The translations under genes were made by a program, and so were the position numbers. Below are positions 1 through 9,371 of a stretch of DNA of 64,000 nt, piece after piece. Position 1 is the first letter of the stretch; every line of letters starts with the position of its first letter. The DNA is from DATKDF01 sp963752045 (GTDB taxonomy: Bacteria > Acidobacteriota > Vicinamibacteria > Vicinamibacterales > SCN-69-37): contig CAVVWN010000005.1 of the NCBI GenBank assembly GCA_963752045.1, positions 186,001 through 250,000 on the forward strand. Reading direction: 5' to 3'. Under the pieces are notes generated by a model. It was given only the letters and a program-made list of their open reading frames with translations, ran no database searches and was not told where the DNA came from.

Positions 1-78
1 CAGCCGTTCCCCGAGACGATTGCGCTGCTCGAGGGCATGGGCGCGAAGAACAACCACAACTGCCAGGCGTGTAAGTAG
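1..78 (+). CDS. C-terminal end of an unidentified protein (partial)
   Basis: An open frame enters from the left edge and stops at TAG 76-78, giving the last 25 residues of a protein that ends HNCQACK. Two cysteines near the end (CQAC) could be a metal or redox pair. Too little is present to assign a family. An 80-base gap separates it from the next start. Confidence 0.5.
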   Translation, partial: QPFPETIALLEGMGAKNNHNCQACK

Positions 79-157
79 ACGCGGCGCACCGCGGACGGTC
101 GTCTTTTCGTTCATAATCTCGTGGACGACCGTCCTCCTCATGCCCCCGGTGGTGTCC

Positions 158-3100
158 ATGTCGAAAAGGCTCATTTTTCCCCTGCTTCTCTCCGTCGCCG
201 TCCTTCATGTGTCCGCGCAGGTCGCGCCGACGGCGACCGACGATTACAACAGTTACTTCAAGCCGGTGAAATGGCGGTCCATCGGGCCGTTCCGCGGCGG
301 GCGCTCCGTTGCCGGCACGGGCGTCGTGGGTGACCCGAAGACGTACTGACATGGGCACGACGGGCGGCGGCCTGTGGAAGACCGACAACATGGGCGTGAG
401 CTGGCGCAACGTCTCGGACGGGTTCTTCCGGACGGGCACGATCGGCGCCATTGCCGTGGCCGAGAGCGACTCGAACGTGGTGTTCGTCGGCACGGGCGAG
501 CATGCCGTCCGCGGCGTGATGACGCACTCAGGTGACGGCGTGTACCGGTCCACCGATGCGGGCCGGACCTGGAAGCACGTCGGCCTCGAGGCGACGCGAC
601 ACATCTCGAGGATCATCGTGCACCCAGCCGATCCGGACGTCGTGTACGTTGCGGCTCAGGGCGCGCTCTACGGCGCCGGGGAAGAGCGCGGGGTCTTCAA
701 GTCCACAGACGGCGGCGCGACGTGGGCGAAGGTGCTGTACGTCAACGACAGGACCGGTGCCTCGGAACTGTCCATGGACGCGACCAACCCGCGGATCCTG
801 TATGCGGCGATGTGGGAATACGGGCGTCAGCCCTGGAAGGTCACGAGCGGCGGCGCCGGCAGCGGGCTGTACAAGTCGACCGACAGCGGGGAAACCTGGG
901 AGGAGATGACGGAGGGCCTGCCCGATGAGATGGGCAAGATGGCGATCGCCGTCAGCCGCTCGAACCCGGAGAAGGTGTATGCCCTCATCGAAAGCGACTC
1001 GTACGGCGACGCTCGAGGTCTGTACGTGTCGACGAATGCCGGCAAGGCCTGGAGCCAGGTCACGAGCGAGCCGCGGCTGGTCCAGCGGGCGTGGTATTAC
1101 ATCGAGCTCTTCATCGACCCGAAGGACGAGAACACGATCTACGTCCTGAGCGCGCCCGCGTTGCGCTCGATTGACGGCGGCAAGACCTGGGAGACCCTGT
1201 CGGGGACGCACGGCGACTTCCACGACCTGTGGATCAACCCCGACGACTCCAATAACTTCATCATCTCGAACGACGGCGGCTCGGCGATCACCTTCGACCA
1301 GGGGAAGAGCTGGAGCCCGCAGAGCACGATGCCGACGGCTCAGTTCTACCGCATCAACGTCGACAACCAGTTCCCGTACCGGATCTACGGCGGGCAGCAG
1401 GACAACACGTCCGTGTCGATCGCCAGCCGCGAGCCCGGCGGCGGCATCACGACCGCCAGCTGGACGGCGTCGGCCGGAGGCGAGAGCGCGTTCCTCGCCT
1501 TCGACCCCGACGACCCGAGGTACGTGCTCGGCGGGAGCTATCAGGGCACGATCGAGGTCATCGACATCCGGGCGACCGCGGGCACGAACATCATGGCGGC
1601 TCCGATCCAGTACCTCGGCATGGACGCCGCCGACATGAAATACCGCTACAACTGGAACGCGCCGATCATCTGGAGCCGGCACGAGCCGAACACCTTCTAC
1701 CACGGCGCGCAGTACCTGCTGAAGACGTCGGACCTCGGCAAGACCTGGAAGGAAGTGTCGCCCGACCTGACCCGCAACGAGAAGGCGAAGCAGGGCAGGC
1801 CAGGCGGCCCGTACACCAACGAGGCCGTCGGGGCCGAGAACTACGGGACGCTCGCCTACGTCGCGGAATCACCGCACGAGAAGGGCGTGATCTGGACCGG
1901 CAGCGACGACGGGTTGGTGCAGCTGACGCGTGACGGAGGCGCAACCTGGAAGAACGTCACGCCGGCCGGCCTCGCCGAGTGCCTGATCAACGCGATCGAG
2001 GTGTCGCCGTTCGACAAGGCAACCGCCTACATTGCCACCACCCGATACAAGTTCGACGATCACGCGCCGGGACTGTATAAGACCACCAACTACGGCGAGA
2101 CGTGGACGAAGATCGACAGCGGCATCCCGGACGGCGCCTTCACCCGGGTCGTGCGGGAAGACGACGTGCGGCGCGACCTGCTCTTTGCGGGCACCGAACG
2201 CGGCGTGTTCATTTCGTGGAACGGCGGCGCCGACTGGTCGTCCTTCCAGCTGAACCTGCCCGTGACGCCGATCACCGATCTGCGCGTGCACAAGGGCAAC
2301 CTGATCGCGGCCACCTCCGGCCGGTCGTTCTGGATACTCGACGACCTGGCCCTCATTCGCCAGTACAGGAGGGACACCCCGGCCTTTTCGGTCTATCAGC
2401 CGGCAAATGCCTACCTCTTCAACGGCGGAAGCGAGCTTGACGAATCGAAGGCGGACTTCACTGGAGCCAATACGTTCCGCGGCGTCAATCCTGCAAACGG
2501 CATCGTCATCTACTACCGGCTGCCGGAGCTCGAGGAGGACGACGAGGTCACGCTCGAGATCGCGGACGCCGAGGGGAAGACGGTTCGCACATTCTCGTCG
2601 AAGGATCCCGCCTTCAAGAGGTGGGACGGCGGACCGAGGCCGGACCCGGTGCTCTCGAAATCACAGGGCCTGAACCGATTCGTCTGGGACATGCGGTACC
2701 CGACGATACCGGGCGTTCCGGGTGTCTACATCGAAGCCAACTACCGCGGGCACAAGGCGGTGCCGGGCAGGTACCGGATTGCCTTGAAGGCGGGCGGCCG
2801 GACGGCGTCGACCGAAGCCGAGATCCTGGTCAATCCGCTCTATTCGACGACGGCCGCGGAGTACCGTGAGTACCACGCGGTGATGTCGAGCATGGAGCGC
2901 GAGCTTGCCGCGATACACGAGACCGTGAACGACCTGTACGAGAAGCAGACGCAGCTCGAGGCTCTGCTCGCGTCGCTGCCATCCGAGGAACGATACGCTG
3001 CCGTCAAGCGCGACGGCGAGGCGCTCCTCGAGAAACTGAAGGCGTGGGACGGAGACATGGTGCAGCGCAAGTCGCGGGCCTATGACGACGTGGAAAACTT

Positions 3101-3314
3101 TCCGAACAAGTTCACGGCCAACTACCTGTTCCTGGTCAACCAGACGGAAAGCGACCTTCCGCGGGTCAATCAGTCGTCGCTCGACCGGCTCGAGGAAATG
3201 AACGCGGAATGGACGGCCCTCAAGGCGCGATCCGATGCGATCGCGGCCACCGACATCCCGTCGCTCAACAGGAAGCTCTGGGATGTCGGGATCGGCGCGA
3301 TCTGGAAGAAGTAG
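158..3314 (+). CDS. Secreted Sortilin/BNR beta-propeller protein, one frameshift
   Basis: The start at 158 (MSKRLIFPLL) gives a clear signal peptide ending in SAQ. The mature protein runs through many BNR/Asp-box-like repeats (GLWKTDNMG, GVYRSTDAGRTW, GLYKSTDSGETW, GLYKTTNYGETW). This is the 'WD40/YVTN/BNR-like' or Sortilin-Vps10 propeller type that is abundant in Acidobacteriota and Bacteroidota, and its length near 1050 residues is normal for them. The C-terminal 250 residues form a helical tail after a beta-sandwich-like segment. The first frame stops at 347-349. Removing one base (a G near 348) restores YYMGTTGGG, the expected motif, so I read this as one gene with a single-base insertion. 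The substrate is unknown; an extracellular or periplasmic sugar- or peptide-binding role is inferred. Confidence 0.85.
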
Positions 3315-3316
3315 AA

Positions 3317-3354
3317 GGGGACGGGTCTTGCTCGCGCAAGCGAGACCCGTCCCC
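3317..3354. terminator. 12-bp perfect hairpin between convergent genes
   Basis: GGGGACGGGTCT (3317-3328) is mirrored by AGACCCGTCCCC (3343-3354) with a 14-base loop that can pair partly. It starts 3 bases after the stop of the propeller gene and lies just before the stop of the convergent small gene. It has no U-tract, so it may be a bidirectional transcript end or a REP-like palindrome. A lone copy of one arm (GGGGACGGGTC) lies near 34150. Confidence 0.55.
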
Positions 3355-3356
3355 GA

Positions 3357-3551
3357 CTAGTCGACGTCCGGCGCTGGCGGGCGCGGAAGCGCCCGGCCGC
3401 ACCGTTCGCACTCACCCTCGGTCCCGAAGCACGGTACGCCGTCGCCCTGCGCCTCCGGGCAGAGGCCCGTGCCCGGCCACGGTTCGGTTCCTGTCGACGA
3501 GACCGGGATCGGCTGTGTCCTCGCCTGTGCTGGTTTCGGGGCGTCTGCCAT
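3357..3551 (-). CDS. Small Cys-rich protein, possible zinc-binding knuckle
   Basis: This 64-residue protein begins MADAPKPAQ. The start is fixed by a strong ribosome site, GGAAGGAG, nine bases upstream of ATG 3551. Four cysteines are spaced C-x8-C-x6-C-x2-C (GLCPE, VPCFG, GECERCG). The final CERCG pair resembles half of a zinc ribbon. It lies directly downstream of the glutamate dehydrogenase gene on the same strand and may be co-transcribed. No family is recognised. A chance frame is unlikely given the ribosome site and the regular Cys spacing. Confidence 0.55.
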   Translation of the reverse strand: MADAPKPAQARTQPIPVSSTGTEPWPGTGLCPEAQGDGVPCFGTEGECERCGRALPRPPAPDVD

Positions 3552-3635
3552 CTCGTCGGACTCCTTCCGTCGGGTCAACTCTACACCCGCACCTGAGACG
3601 CCTCCGGTGCGCGCAGGAGGCGCTGGCCGCTCCGC

Positions 3636-5006
3636 CTACGGCCAGATGCCCCTCTTCAGCGTCACGTCGGCCACGCGCTTGACGGCGAGGATGTAGGCCG
3701 CCGTTCTGAGATCCACCGGCTCGAGCGCGCCCGTCCCTCCGTCCGATCCCCGTCGGCGCGACGCCAGTTCGGCCAGCGCGCCGTTGGTCGCGTTCTGCGT
3801 GTCGAGGACCGCGTCGGTCGCGCGGTGCATCTTCTTGAGCAGCTTCGCGTTGACTTCTTCCTCGTCCCACTGCTCGTTCTCGACGTTCTGGACCCACTCG
3901 AAGTAGCTCACGGTGACGCCGCCCGAGTTGGCCAGGATGTCGGGCAGCACCGGGATGCCCTTGCCGAACAGGATCCGGTCGGCGGCCGGCGTGGTCGGGC
4001 CGTTGGCGGCTTCCACGACGAACCGGGCCTTGACCCGGTCCGCGTTGTCCCCGCGCAGCTGGTTTTCGAGCGCGGCCGGGATGAGGATGTCGCACGGCAG
4101 CAGCAGCAACTCGTCGTTGCTCACGGCCTTCGTGCCGGCGAGCCCGACGACCGAGCCCGTCTTCGCCTTGTGTGCGATCGCGGCTGCCGGGTCGATGCCG
4201 CCTGGCGCATGAATGCCGCCGCGCGAGTCGCTGAGCGCGACGATCGTCGCGCCGGCTCGCGCGAACAGCTCCGCCGCGATCGAGCCGGCGTTGCCGAAGC
4301 CCTGAATGGCGACGGTCGCGCCGGCGACCGACTCGAGACCGGGCACGATGCCTCGGGACAGCGCGCGCTGGGCCGAGAACAGGCAGCCGCTGGCCGTCGC
4401 CTCCCGGCGGCCGAACGATCCGCCGAGGTCGACGGGCTTGCCGGTGACCACGGGCAGGTTGTTCCGGCCCGGGTGCATCATCTGGTACGTGTCGTAGATC
4501 CAGGCCATCGTCTCGGCCGTCGTGTTCACGTCGGGCGCGGGGATGTCGGTGTACGGGCCGATGTTCTCGCCGAGCTCGGCGATGAACCGCCGCGTAATCA
4601 TCCGCACGTCGTCTTTCGTGAGCTCCTTCGGGTTGCAGACGACGCCGCCTTTGGCGCCGCCGAAGGGGATGTCGGCCACGGCGCACTTCCACGTCATCCA
4701 GGAGCCGAGCGCCCGGACCTCGTCGATCGTGACGTCCGGGTGGTAGCGGATGCCGCCCTTGCCAGGGCCGCGCACCTGGTTGTGGAGCACCCGATAACCG
4801 GTGAAGTTGCGGACGACGCCGTCGTGTGTCTGGATCGGAAACTCGACGGTGATGACCCGGTCGGGCGCGATCAGGAACTCGATGAGACCGCGCTTGAGCT
4901 CGGGCAAGTACTGAACGGCGTGCTCGAATTGCTGGCGTGCGATATGAAAGGGATTGAGGTCTTCCTGGATTGCCGGGACTTCTGCGAGTGTCGTGGATTC
5001 AGTCAT
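3636..5006 (-). CDS. gdhA: Glu/Leu/Phe/Val dehydrogenase (glutamate dehydrogenase)
   Basis: The 456-residue protein reversibly deaminates glutamate to 2-oxoglutarate and ammonia with NAD(P). The dimerisation/catalytic half shows GKGGIRYHPDV and PFGGAKGGVVCNP, the latter holding the catalytic lysine. The Rossmann half has VAIQGFGNAGS, and the substrate region reads NSGGVTVSYFEWVQN. Length is normal for the hexameric small class. ATG 5006 is preferred because GAGGGGG sits just upstream and the family alignment begins soon after; an in-frame start at 5066 would add an atypical basic tail. The divergent lipoprotein gene starts 110 bases away. Coenzyme preference cannot be read reliably. The symbol is by family, not by proven specificity. 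Confidence 0.93.
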   Translation of the reverse strand: MTESTTLAEVPAIQEDLNPFHIARQQFEHAVQYLPELKRGLIEFLIAPDRVITVEFPIQTHDGVVRNFTGYRVLHNQVRGPGKGGIRYHPDVTIDEVRALGSWMTWKCAVADIPFGGAKGGVVCNPKELTKDDVRMITRRFIAELGENIGPYTDIPAPDVNTTAETMAWIYDTYQMMHPGRNNLPVVTGKPVDLGGSFGRREATASGCLFSAQRALSRGIVPGLESVAGATVAIQGFGNAGSIAAELFARAGATIVALSDSRGGIHAPGGIDPAAAIAHKAKTGSVVGLAGTKAVSNDELLLLPCDILIPAALENQLRGDNADRVKARFVVEAANGPTTPAADRILFGKGIPVLPDILANSGGVTVSYFEWVQNVENEQWDEEEVNAKLLKKMHRATDAVLDTQNATNGALAELASRRRGSDGGTGALEPVDLRTAAYILAVKRVADVTLKRGIWP

Positions 5007-5116
5007 CAGCCCCCTCGCGTTTCTGCGGGATGAGTGCGGAGGCGCATCTGGAGGGTGTGCCTCCAACCATCGATTCTACAGGAAGGCGGGCTGACGTTTC
5101 CTGATACTGTAGCCGG

Positions 5117-5929
5117 ATGACGCACGGGATCGATTCGCCACTCCCCACACGGTTCTGTCAGGCACTCGTGGTCGTTGCCGTCGCGGGTGCGGCCGCCTGC
5201 GCGACTCCGCAGGAGGCCAGCCGGGAACCGGCTCCTCTCGCGGCCAGCCACGCCTCCGGCGCGCCGTCGACGCCGGCATCGGCGGGCGGCAACGCCGCGG
5301 TGTTCACGGGCACGGTGGCCGAGACGATCAACTCGGGCGGATACACGTACATTCGCCTCCAGTCCGGCGGCAAGGACGTGTGGGTGGCGGCCACGGAGAT
5401 TCCCGTGAAGGACGGCGAGAGCCTGACCGTCGCGCTCGACATGCCGATGGAGAACTTCCACAGCACGACACTCGACCGCGACTTTCCGCTCGTGTACTTC
5501 GTCTCGGGCGTGGCGCGCGAGGGGCAGCCGCTCCCGGCCGCGGCCATCGCGCCCGGGGCAGCGCCTCCCATGGCTGCAGCGGCCGGTGCGAACCAGTCCG
5601 GCGCCGCCGGCGTGCGGCCGAACGCGCCGCCGGCCGGAGGGCTCGCCATTGCCGACGTGTGGGCGAAGCGCGCGTCGCTGTCGGGGACTGGCGTCACCGT
5701 GCGCGGCACCGTGGTCAAGGTCAATAACGGCATCATGGGCCTGAACTGGTTCCACCTGCAGGATGGTTCCGGGTCGGCCTCAGACGGCACGAACGATCTG
5801 ACGGTGACGACCGACGCGCAGGTCAAAGTGGGGGACGTCGTCACCGTGTCCGGCACGCTCGCCACGAAGAAGGATTTCGGCGCCGGCTATTCGTACGAAG
5901 CCATCCTCGAGAACGCGACAGTCAAGTAG
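5117..5929 (+). CDS. Lipoprotein with two OB-fold-like domains
   Basis: The 270-residue protein has an N-terminal hydrophobic segment ending AGAAAC, so lipidation at Cys28 is plausible, though the lipobox is weak. An Ala/Pro-rich linker leads to two similar beta domains, about residues 65-140 (FTGTVAETINSGGYTYI, then DVWVAA) and 180-270 (VTVRGTVVKVNNGIMG, then WFHLQDGSG). The second half matches the nucleotide-binding/OB-fold pattern of small exported YdeI- and NrfJ-like proteins. It is probably anchored in the periplasm, and the ligand is unknown. It is divergent from glutamate dehydrogenase; TACTGT lies about ten bases before ATG, so a very short leader is possible. Confidence 0.7.
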   Translation: MTHGIDSPLPTRFCQALVVVAVAGAAACATPQEASREPAPLAASHASGAPSTPASAGGNAAVFTGTVAETINSGGYTYIRLQSGGKDVWVAATEIPVKDGESLTVALDMPMENFHSTTLDRDFPLVYFVSGVAREGQPLPAAAIAPGAAPPMAAAAGANQSGAAGVRPNAPPAGGLAIADVWAKRASLSGTGVTVRGTVVKVNNGIMGLNWFHLQDGSGSASDGTNDLTVTTDAQVKVGDVVTVSGTLATKKDFGAGYSYEAILENATVK

Positions 5930-5952
5930 CTCCACCCAGGCCGCGACCCGAT

Positions 5953-6389
5953 TCACCGACGCTCGCCGAACCGGCCGATTGGCACGGTCACGCCAACGAC
6001 GCCCTGGACCGCCGGTCGATGGTCCACAGGTTGAACAGCCGAATCGGCTCGCCCGAGGTGCGGCTTCGCGCAAAGAGACCCGTTCCGCCAGCCGTCCAGA
6101 ACCACTCGAGGCCGGCGCGCGTCCTGATGATGCGTCCGCGTACCCCTGCCTCGTAGAGCAGGGCTGTGCCCGACCAACTGGACAGACGCACCGGCGGCGC
6201 GAGCGCGACGTTGCCCTCGATGGCGATTCGCGGGTTGAGGTGGACCGTGAGCACGCCGCCGTAGGCCGGCATCCCGCCCACGAGCAGGGCCGTGCCTCCC
6301 GCGCGTGCGCCAATCTCGACTGGCGGCGGTCGCACACTGACACCCCCTCCGCGGCGACTTCCGGGGTTCGCCGTGAAGGAATGCGTCAA
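5953..6389 (-). pseudogene. Outer-membrane beta-barrel-like fragment, frameshifted
   Basis: The 133-residue frame from 6389 has alternating hydrophobic strands (VLTVHLNPRIAIEGNVAL, RTRAGLEWFWTAGG), as in small barrel or porin-like proteins, but no signal peptide. It stops at 5988. Shifting frame near 6000 gives VQGVVGVTVPIGRFGERR and a stop at 5953, a plausible last strand. I read this as a remnant, or as one more gene with a consensus error, whose N-terminus is missing. Assignment is tentative. Confidence 0.4.
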
Positions 6390-6454
6390 CGCGGAGGCCG
6401 ACGGCTCATGGCCGCCTGTTCGAGCGAGGAATGGGAGCTGCCGGTCGCCAGACC

Positions 6455-7858
6455 CTATTTGATCTTGCGCTTGATGAGCCCCCGCAGCGCGTCGGTGGCC
6501 TTCTCGGTCGCCTCGCGCTTGGCGCCTGCCGCGGCCATCGAGGCCAGCGTGCCCACGTCGGGCCGGACCTTCGGATCTTCGATCGTGCCGGTGAGCGTGA
6601 GTGGCACCGGAACCCAGCCCTCGTTGTCGGCGAGCACGTCGAGCACCGTGGCGCTCGTGCCCTCGACTCTGAGGCCCTCGCGCGGCGTGGCGAGCGCGAG
6701 CTGGAAATCAATCGGGCCTTCGAGATCCGCTTCGCCGCTGAGATCCAGTCGAGCGGCCGGGGTCGTGAGCCGGAACGGGTCGAGCGTGACGAGGCCGCCT
6801 GCCATCCTGAAGCTCACCTGCGTCGCCTCGTATGCCGCATTCGCCAGTACCGGCTTGCCGATGGCTTCATCGATCCTCGCGAACAGAGGAGAAGCGGGAA
6901 ACTGGCCGGGGGAGAGCTGCAGCTCGCCGGATGCCGTGAGTTGTGCGGTGTCCGGCCCGGAACCTCGGGCGTCGAAGCGCGACGTGGCGGGTCCGAGTCC
7001 GCCCGGCGTGCCCAGCATCGTGTTCAGGTCGTGCGCGCCGGTGGCCTCGAGCACGTAGGTGAACGGCACAGGATTGAAGTCGATGGCCGTACGGGCCGTG
7101 ACGGTTCCCGAGGCCATCGACAGGCGCAACTCGGCGACGGAGAATTTCGCGTCGGCAAGCTCGAACGAGCCGGTGATGTCGCTGAGCGTCTCGGCGCCGG
7201 CCTCCACCGTGGCGACCGACAGCGTGCCACGCGCCGAGAGGCCGCTCACGCCCGGGCGAGCCGGATCGAGGGTGAGGTCGGTCATGTCGAAGTCGAAACC
7301 CTCCACACGCACCTGTTGCGCGCCTGCCGCATCGGCAGCGACGAGGGCGGCGTCCTCGATCCGCACGAGCCTCACGTCGAGAGCGAAACTGCCGTTTGCT
7401 GCGTCGCCGGCGACCGGCGCGGCCGCCGAGCCGGCGTCGTCCGCGTTTGAGGGCGTCGCGCTCCCGGCCGGCGGGTCGGCGGCCGGCGTGTTTGCGCGAG
7501 GCGACGCCGACGAGGGAGCCGCTGCCGCGGTGTAGGTCAGCCGAGGCCGGGCGACGAGTACGCGATCGATCGCGACGGTTCCGCCAAGGAGCGGCAGTAT
7601 CTGGTGCTCGAACACCAGTTGGTCCGCCGCGAACGCGAGCTCGCCCCCGTCTCCCGGGACCGTGCCCGTGACGCCCGAGAGGACGAGGCCTTTCAGCAGG
7701 TTCAGCCGGAAGCCTTCTGCCGAAATCTGGATCCCCGTGTTCTGGCCCACGGTGTTCAGCACGGCGCGGCCCAGTTCGGGCGAGTCCCAGTCACGGGCGA
7801 TGAGAAAACCGGCAAGGACAAGGAGGATGGCGAAGACGACGAGTATCTTTTTCAGCAT
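6455..7858 (-). CDS. AsmA-family membrane-anchored protein
   Basis: The 467-residue protein has one N-terminal membrane anchor (residues 4-22, ILVVFAILLVLAGFLIA). It continues with the AsmA pattern: an early GFRLNLLKGLVLSGV segment, then long amphipathic beta repeats (LTYTAAAA, ATSRFDARGSG, LDLSGEADLEGPIDFQLAL) and a C-terminal piece with VPLTLTGTIEDPKVRPDV. AsmA relatives act in phospholipid transport or outer-membrane assembly at the envelope. A low-complexity Ala/Pro/Asp linker sits near residues 115-150. It starts one base after the stop of the upstream gene (TGA-C-ATG), so the two are probably translated together. Confidence 0.8.
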   Translation of the reverse strand: MLKKILVVFAILLVLAGFLIARDWDSPELGRAVLNTVGQNTGIQISAEGFRLNLLKGLVLSGVTGTVPGDGGELAFAADQLVFEHQILPLLGGTVAIDRVLVARPRLTYTAAAAPSSASPRANTPAADPPAGSATPSNADDAGSAAAPVAGDAANGSFALDVRLVRIEDAALVAADAAGAQQVRVEGFDFDMTDLTLDPARPGVSGLSARGTLSVATVEAGAETLSDITGSFELADAKFSVAELRLSMASGTVTARTAIDFNPVPFTYVLEATGAHDLNTMLGTPGGLGPATSRFDARGSGPDTAQLTASGELQLSPGQFPASPLFARIDEAIGKPVLANAAYEATQVSFRMAGGLVTLDPFRLTTPAARLDLSGEADLEGPIDFQLALATPREGLRVEGTSATVLDVLADNEGWVPVPLTLTGTIEDPKVRPDVGTLASMAAAGAKREATEKATDALRGLIKRKIK

Positions 7859-7859
7859 G

Positions 7860-8606
7860 TCAGGTCTGGAAGAGCGGGAGCGCCGCGATCCGGCGGTCGA
7901 TCTCCTCGATCAGCAGATCATAAGCCGGAGCGCTCGTGCCGCGGTACCTCTGCGTGAACTGCTGCTGTGAAAGGCCCTCGGGAAGGTCATGTGTCGCAGG
8001 CATGACGTGATCTTCCGCGAAACTCTGCTGGATTCGTGCCTGAATCTGCCGCGCAGAGGCCTCCGCTTCCGTGGCCAGGCGTCCGAACGTGGTGCCCGCC
8101 CGGTCGGCCGCGAGGTCCACGAACGAGAACCCGCTGCCTCGCCGCGCGTCGTCGATCTCCTTGTACAGGCCGATCACGTTGGCGACCGGCGCGCCGGCAG
8201 CGGCCGAGAGGGCCGCCGAAATCGTGAAATGCTGCGCCAGGTCGCCTCGACCCTGCAGCAGGATGCGCCGGCGCGGCGCGCGCGGCCAGGCCTCGGCCTC
8301 GGGTGTCAGCACTCTCAGCGGCTTCCCGTTGACGTAGAACGCGACCGCCAGAAGGGCCACCCGGTTCTCGTCGGCGGCCGATCCGGCCGCCGATCGTGCC
8401 CCGGAGAGAGCCATCACCGGGCCCACGAGAGCGGCGAGCGACGCCCGGGACGGAAGCCGCTCTGCGACCTCGACGATGCGGGCGTGATAGGCACGGAGCC
8501 GTTCGACGTCCTCGGGCGGCAGGAGGAGTGGCTGCGCCTGCGGCTGGGATGCCCGCGCAGCTCCGAGCGAGGCCAGAAGCGCGAGGACGGTCACCGTCAT
8601 TCTCAT
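7860..8606 (-). CDS. Exported protein of unknown function, coupled to AsmA
   Basis: The roughly 248-residue protein starts MRMTVTVLALLASLGAARA, a good signal peptide. An alternative start at 8618 adds four residues. The mature part is mostly helical, with a central segment YVNGKPLRVLTPEAEAWPRAPRRRILLQGRGDLAQHFTIS that suggests a conserved alpha/beta core, but I do not recognise the family. Its stop is one base from the AsmA start, which implies a joint envelope role. It is divergent from the DUF305 gene, with a gap of about 80 bases. Confidence 0.6.
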   Translation of the reverse strand: MRMTVTVLALLASLGAARASQPQAQPLLLPPEDVERLRAYHARIVEVAERLPSRASLAALVGPVMALSGARSAAGSAADENRVALLAVAFYVNGKPLRVLTPEAEAWPRAPRRRILLQGRGDLAQHFTISAALSAAAGAPVANVIGLYKEIDDARRGSGFSFVDLAADRAGTTFGRLATEAEASARQIQARIQQSFAEDHVMPATHDLPEGLSQQQFTQRYRGTSAPAYDLLIEEIDRRIAALPLFQT

Positions 8607-8675
8607 CGTCTCTGGCATCCTACCGGGCCGACCGAGCCCATTGCCACTGATTCGGTCCGGCGACCGGCAGAGGTC

Positions 8676-8681
8676 TATAAT
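8676..8681 (+). promoter_or_regulatory. TATAAT -10 box close to a GTG start
   Basis: TATAAT is perfect and ends nine bases before the GTG start of the DUF305 gene at 8690. Transcription starting about seven bases downstream would leave essentially no leader. TTCGGT at 8651-8656 is a poor -35 with 19-base spacing. Confidence 0.5.
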
Positions 8682-8689
8682 TTCGGTTT

Positions 8690-9319
8690 GTGATACACAA
8701 AATCCTTGCCGCCCTCATCCTTGCTGCCGCCGCCGCGGCCTGCAGCGCGTCCGACTCCGAAGAGCAGGCGCGGACGGTTCAGCCTGGCGCACCGGGCGAG
8801 CCGAGCCGCGAGGTCGCGGCGAGCGCCGGGGCGACGCCGGGGTATGCCGAGGCCGACATCGCGTTCATGCAGGGCATGATCCACCATCACGCCCAGGCGC
8901 TCGACATGACGGAGTTGCTCGCCACGCGCACCGAGCGCGACGACATGCGGTTGCTCGCCAGGCGCATCGACGTCTCGCAGACCGACGAGATTCGCATGAT
9001 GCAGCAGTTTCTGCGCGACCGGGGAGCCGAGGTGCCCGATGAGCACGCGCACCACATGCCGGGCGCTCCGCTCATGCCGGGCATGCTGACCCCTGACCAG
9101 ATGGCGCAGCTCTCGGCGGCCAAGGGCACCGAGTTCGACCGGCTCTTCCTGCAGTTCATGATTCAGCATCATCAGGGCGCGCTGACCATGGTCACGGAGC
9201 TCTTCAAGAGCCCTGGCGCCGGGCAGGAATCGAACATCTTCGCGTTCGCGTCCGACGTGGAGGCCGACCAGAGCATGGAGATCGATCGCATGGGCGCCAT
9301 GCTGGCGGCGCTTCGCTGA
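8690..9319 (+). CDS. DUF305 lipoprotein
   Basis: The 209-residue protein starts at GTG 8690. Its signal segment ends ALILAAAAAAC, so it is probably lipidated at Cys18. Two copies of the DUF305 signature are visible, FMQGMIHHHAQAL near residue 60 and FLQFMIQHHQGAL near residue 160. They are separated by a Met/His-rich stretch (HAHHMPGAPLMPGM) typical of the family. The paired His clusters suggest copper or other metal binding in the periplasm; that is an inference from composition. The next gene is 50 bases downstream on the same strand. Confidence 0.88.
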   Translation: MIHKILAALILAAAAAACSASDSEEQARTVQPGAPGEPSREVAASAGATPGYAEADIAFMQGMIHHHAQALDMTELLATRTERDDMRLLARRIDVSQTDEIRMMQQFLRDRGAEVPDEHAHHMPGAPLMPGMLTPDQMAQLSAAKGTEFDRLFLQFMIQHHQGALTMVTELFKSPGAGQESNIFAFASDVEADQSMEIDRMGAMLAALR

Positions 9320-9371
9320 GCCTCGCATCGGCCGTCGTTCCACACATTTCGATTCAAGAGAGGTTTCTGAC

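Noticed and set aside
3412..4692. Long Arg/His-rich frame antisense or offset to glutamate dehydrogenase
   Set aside because: Composition is typical of a shadow frame, with no domain, signal or ribosome site.
5007..5066. Earlier in-frame start for glutamate dehydrogenase
   Set aside because: The extra 20 residues are low-complexity and lack homology, and the ribosome site precedes ATG 5006.
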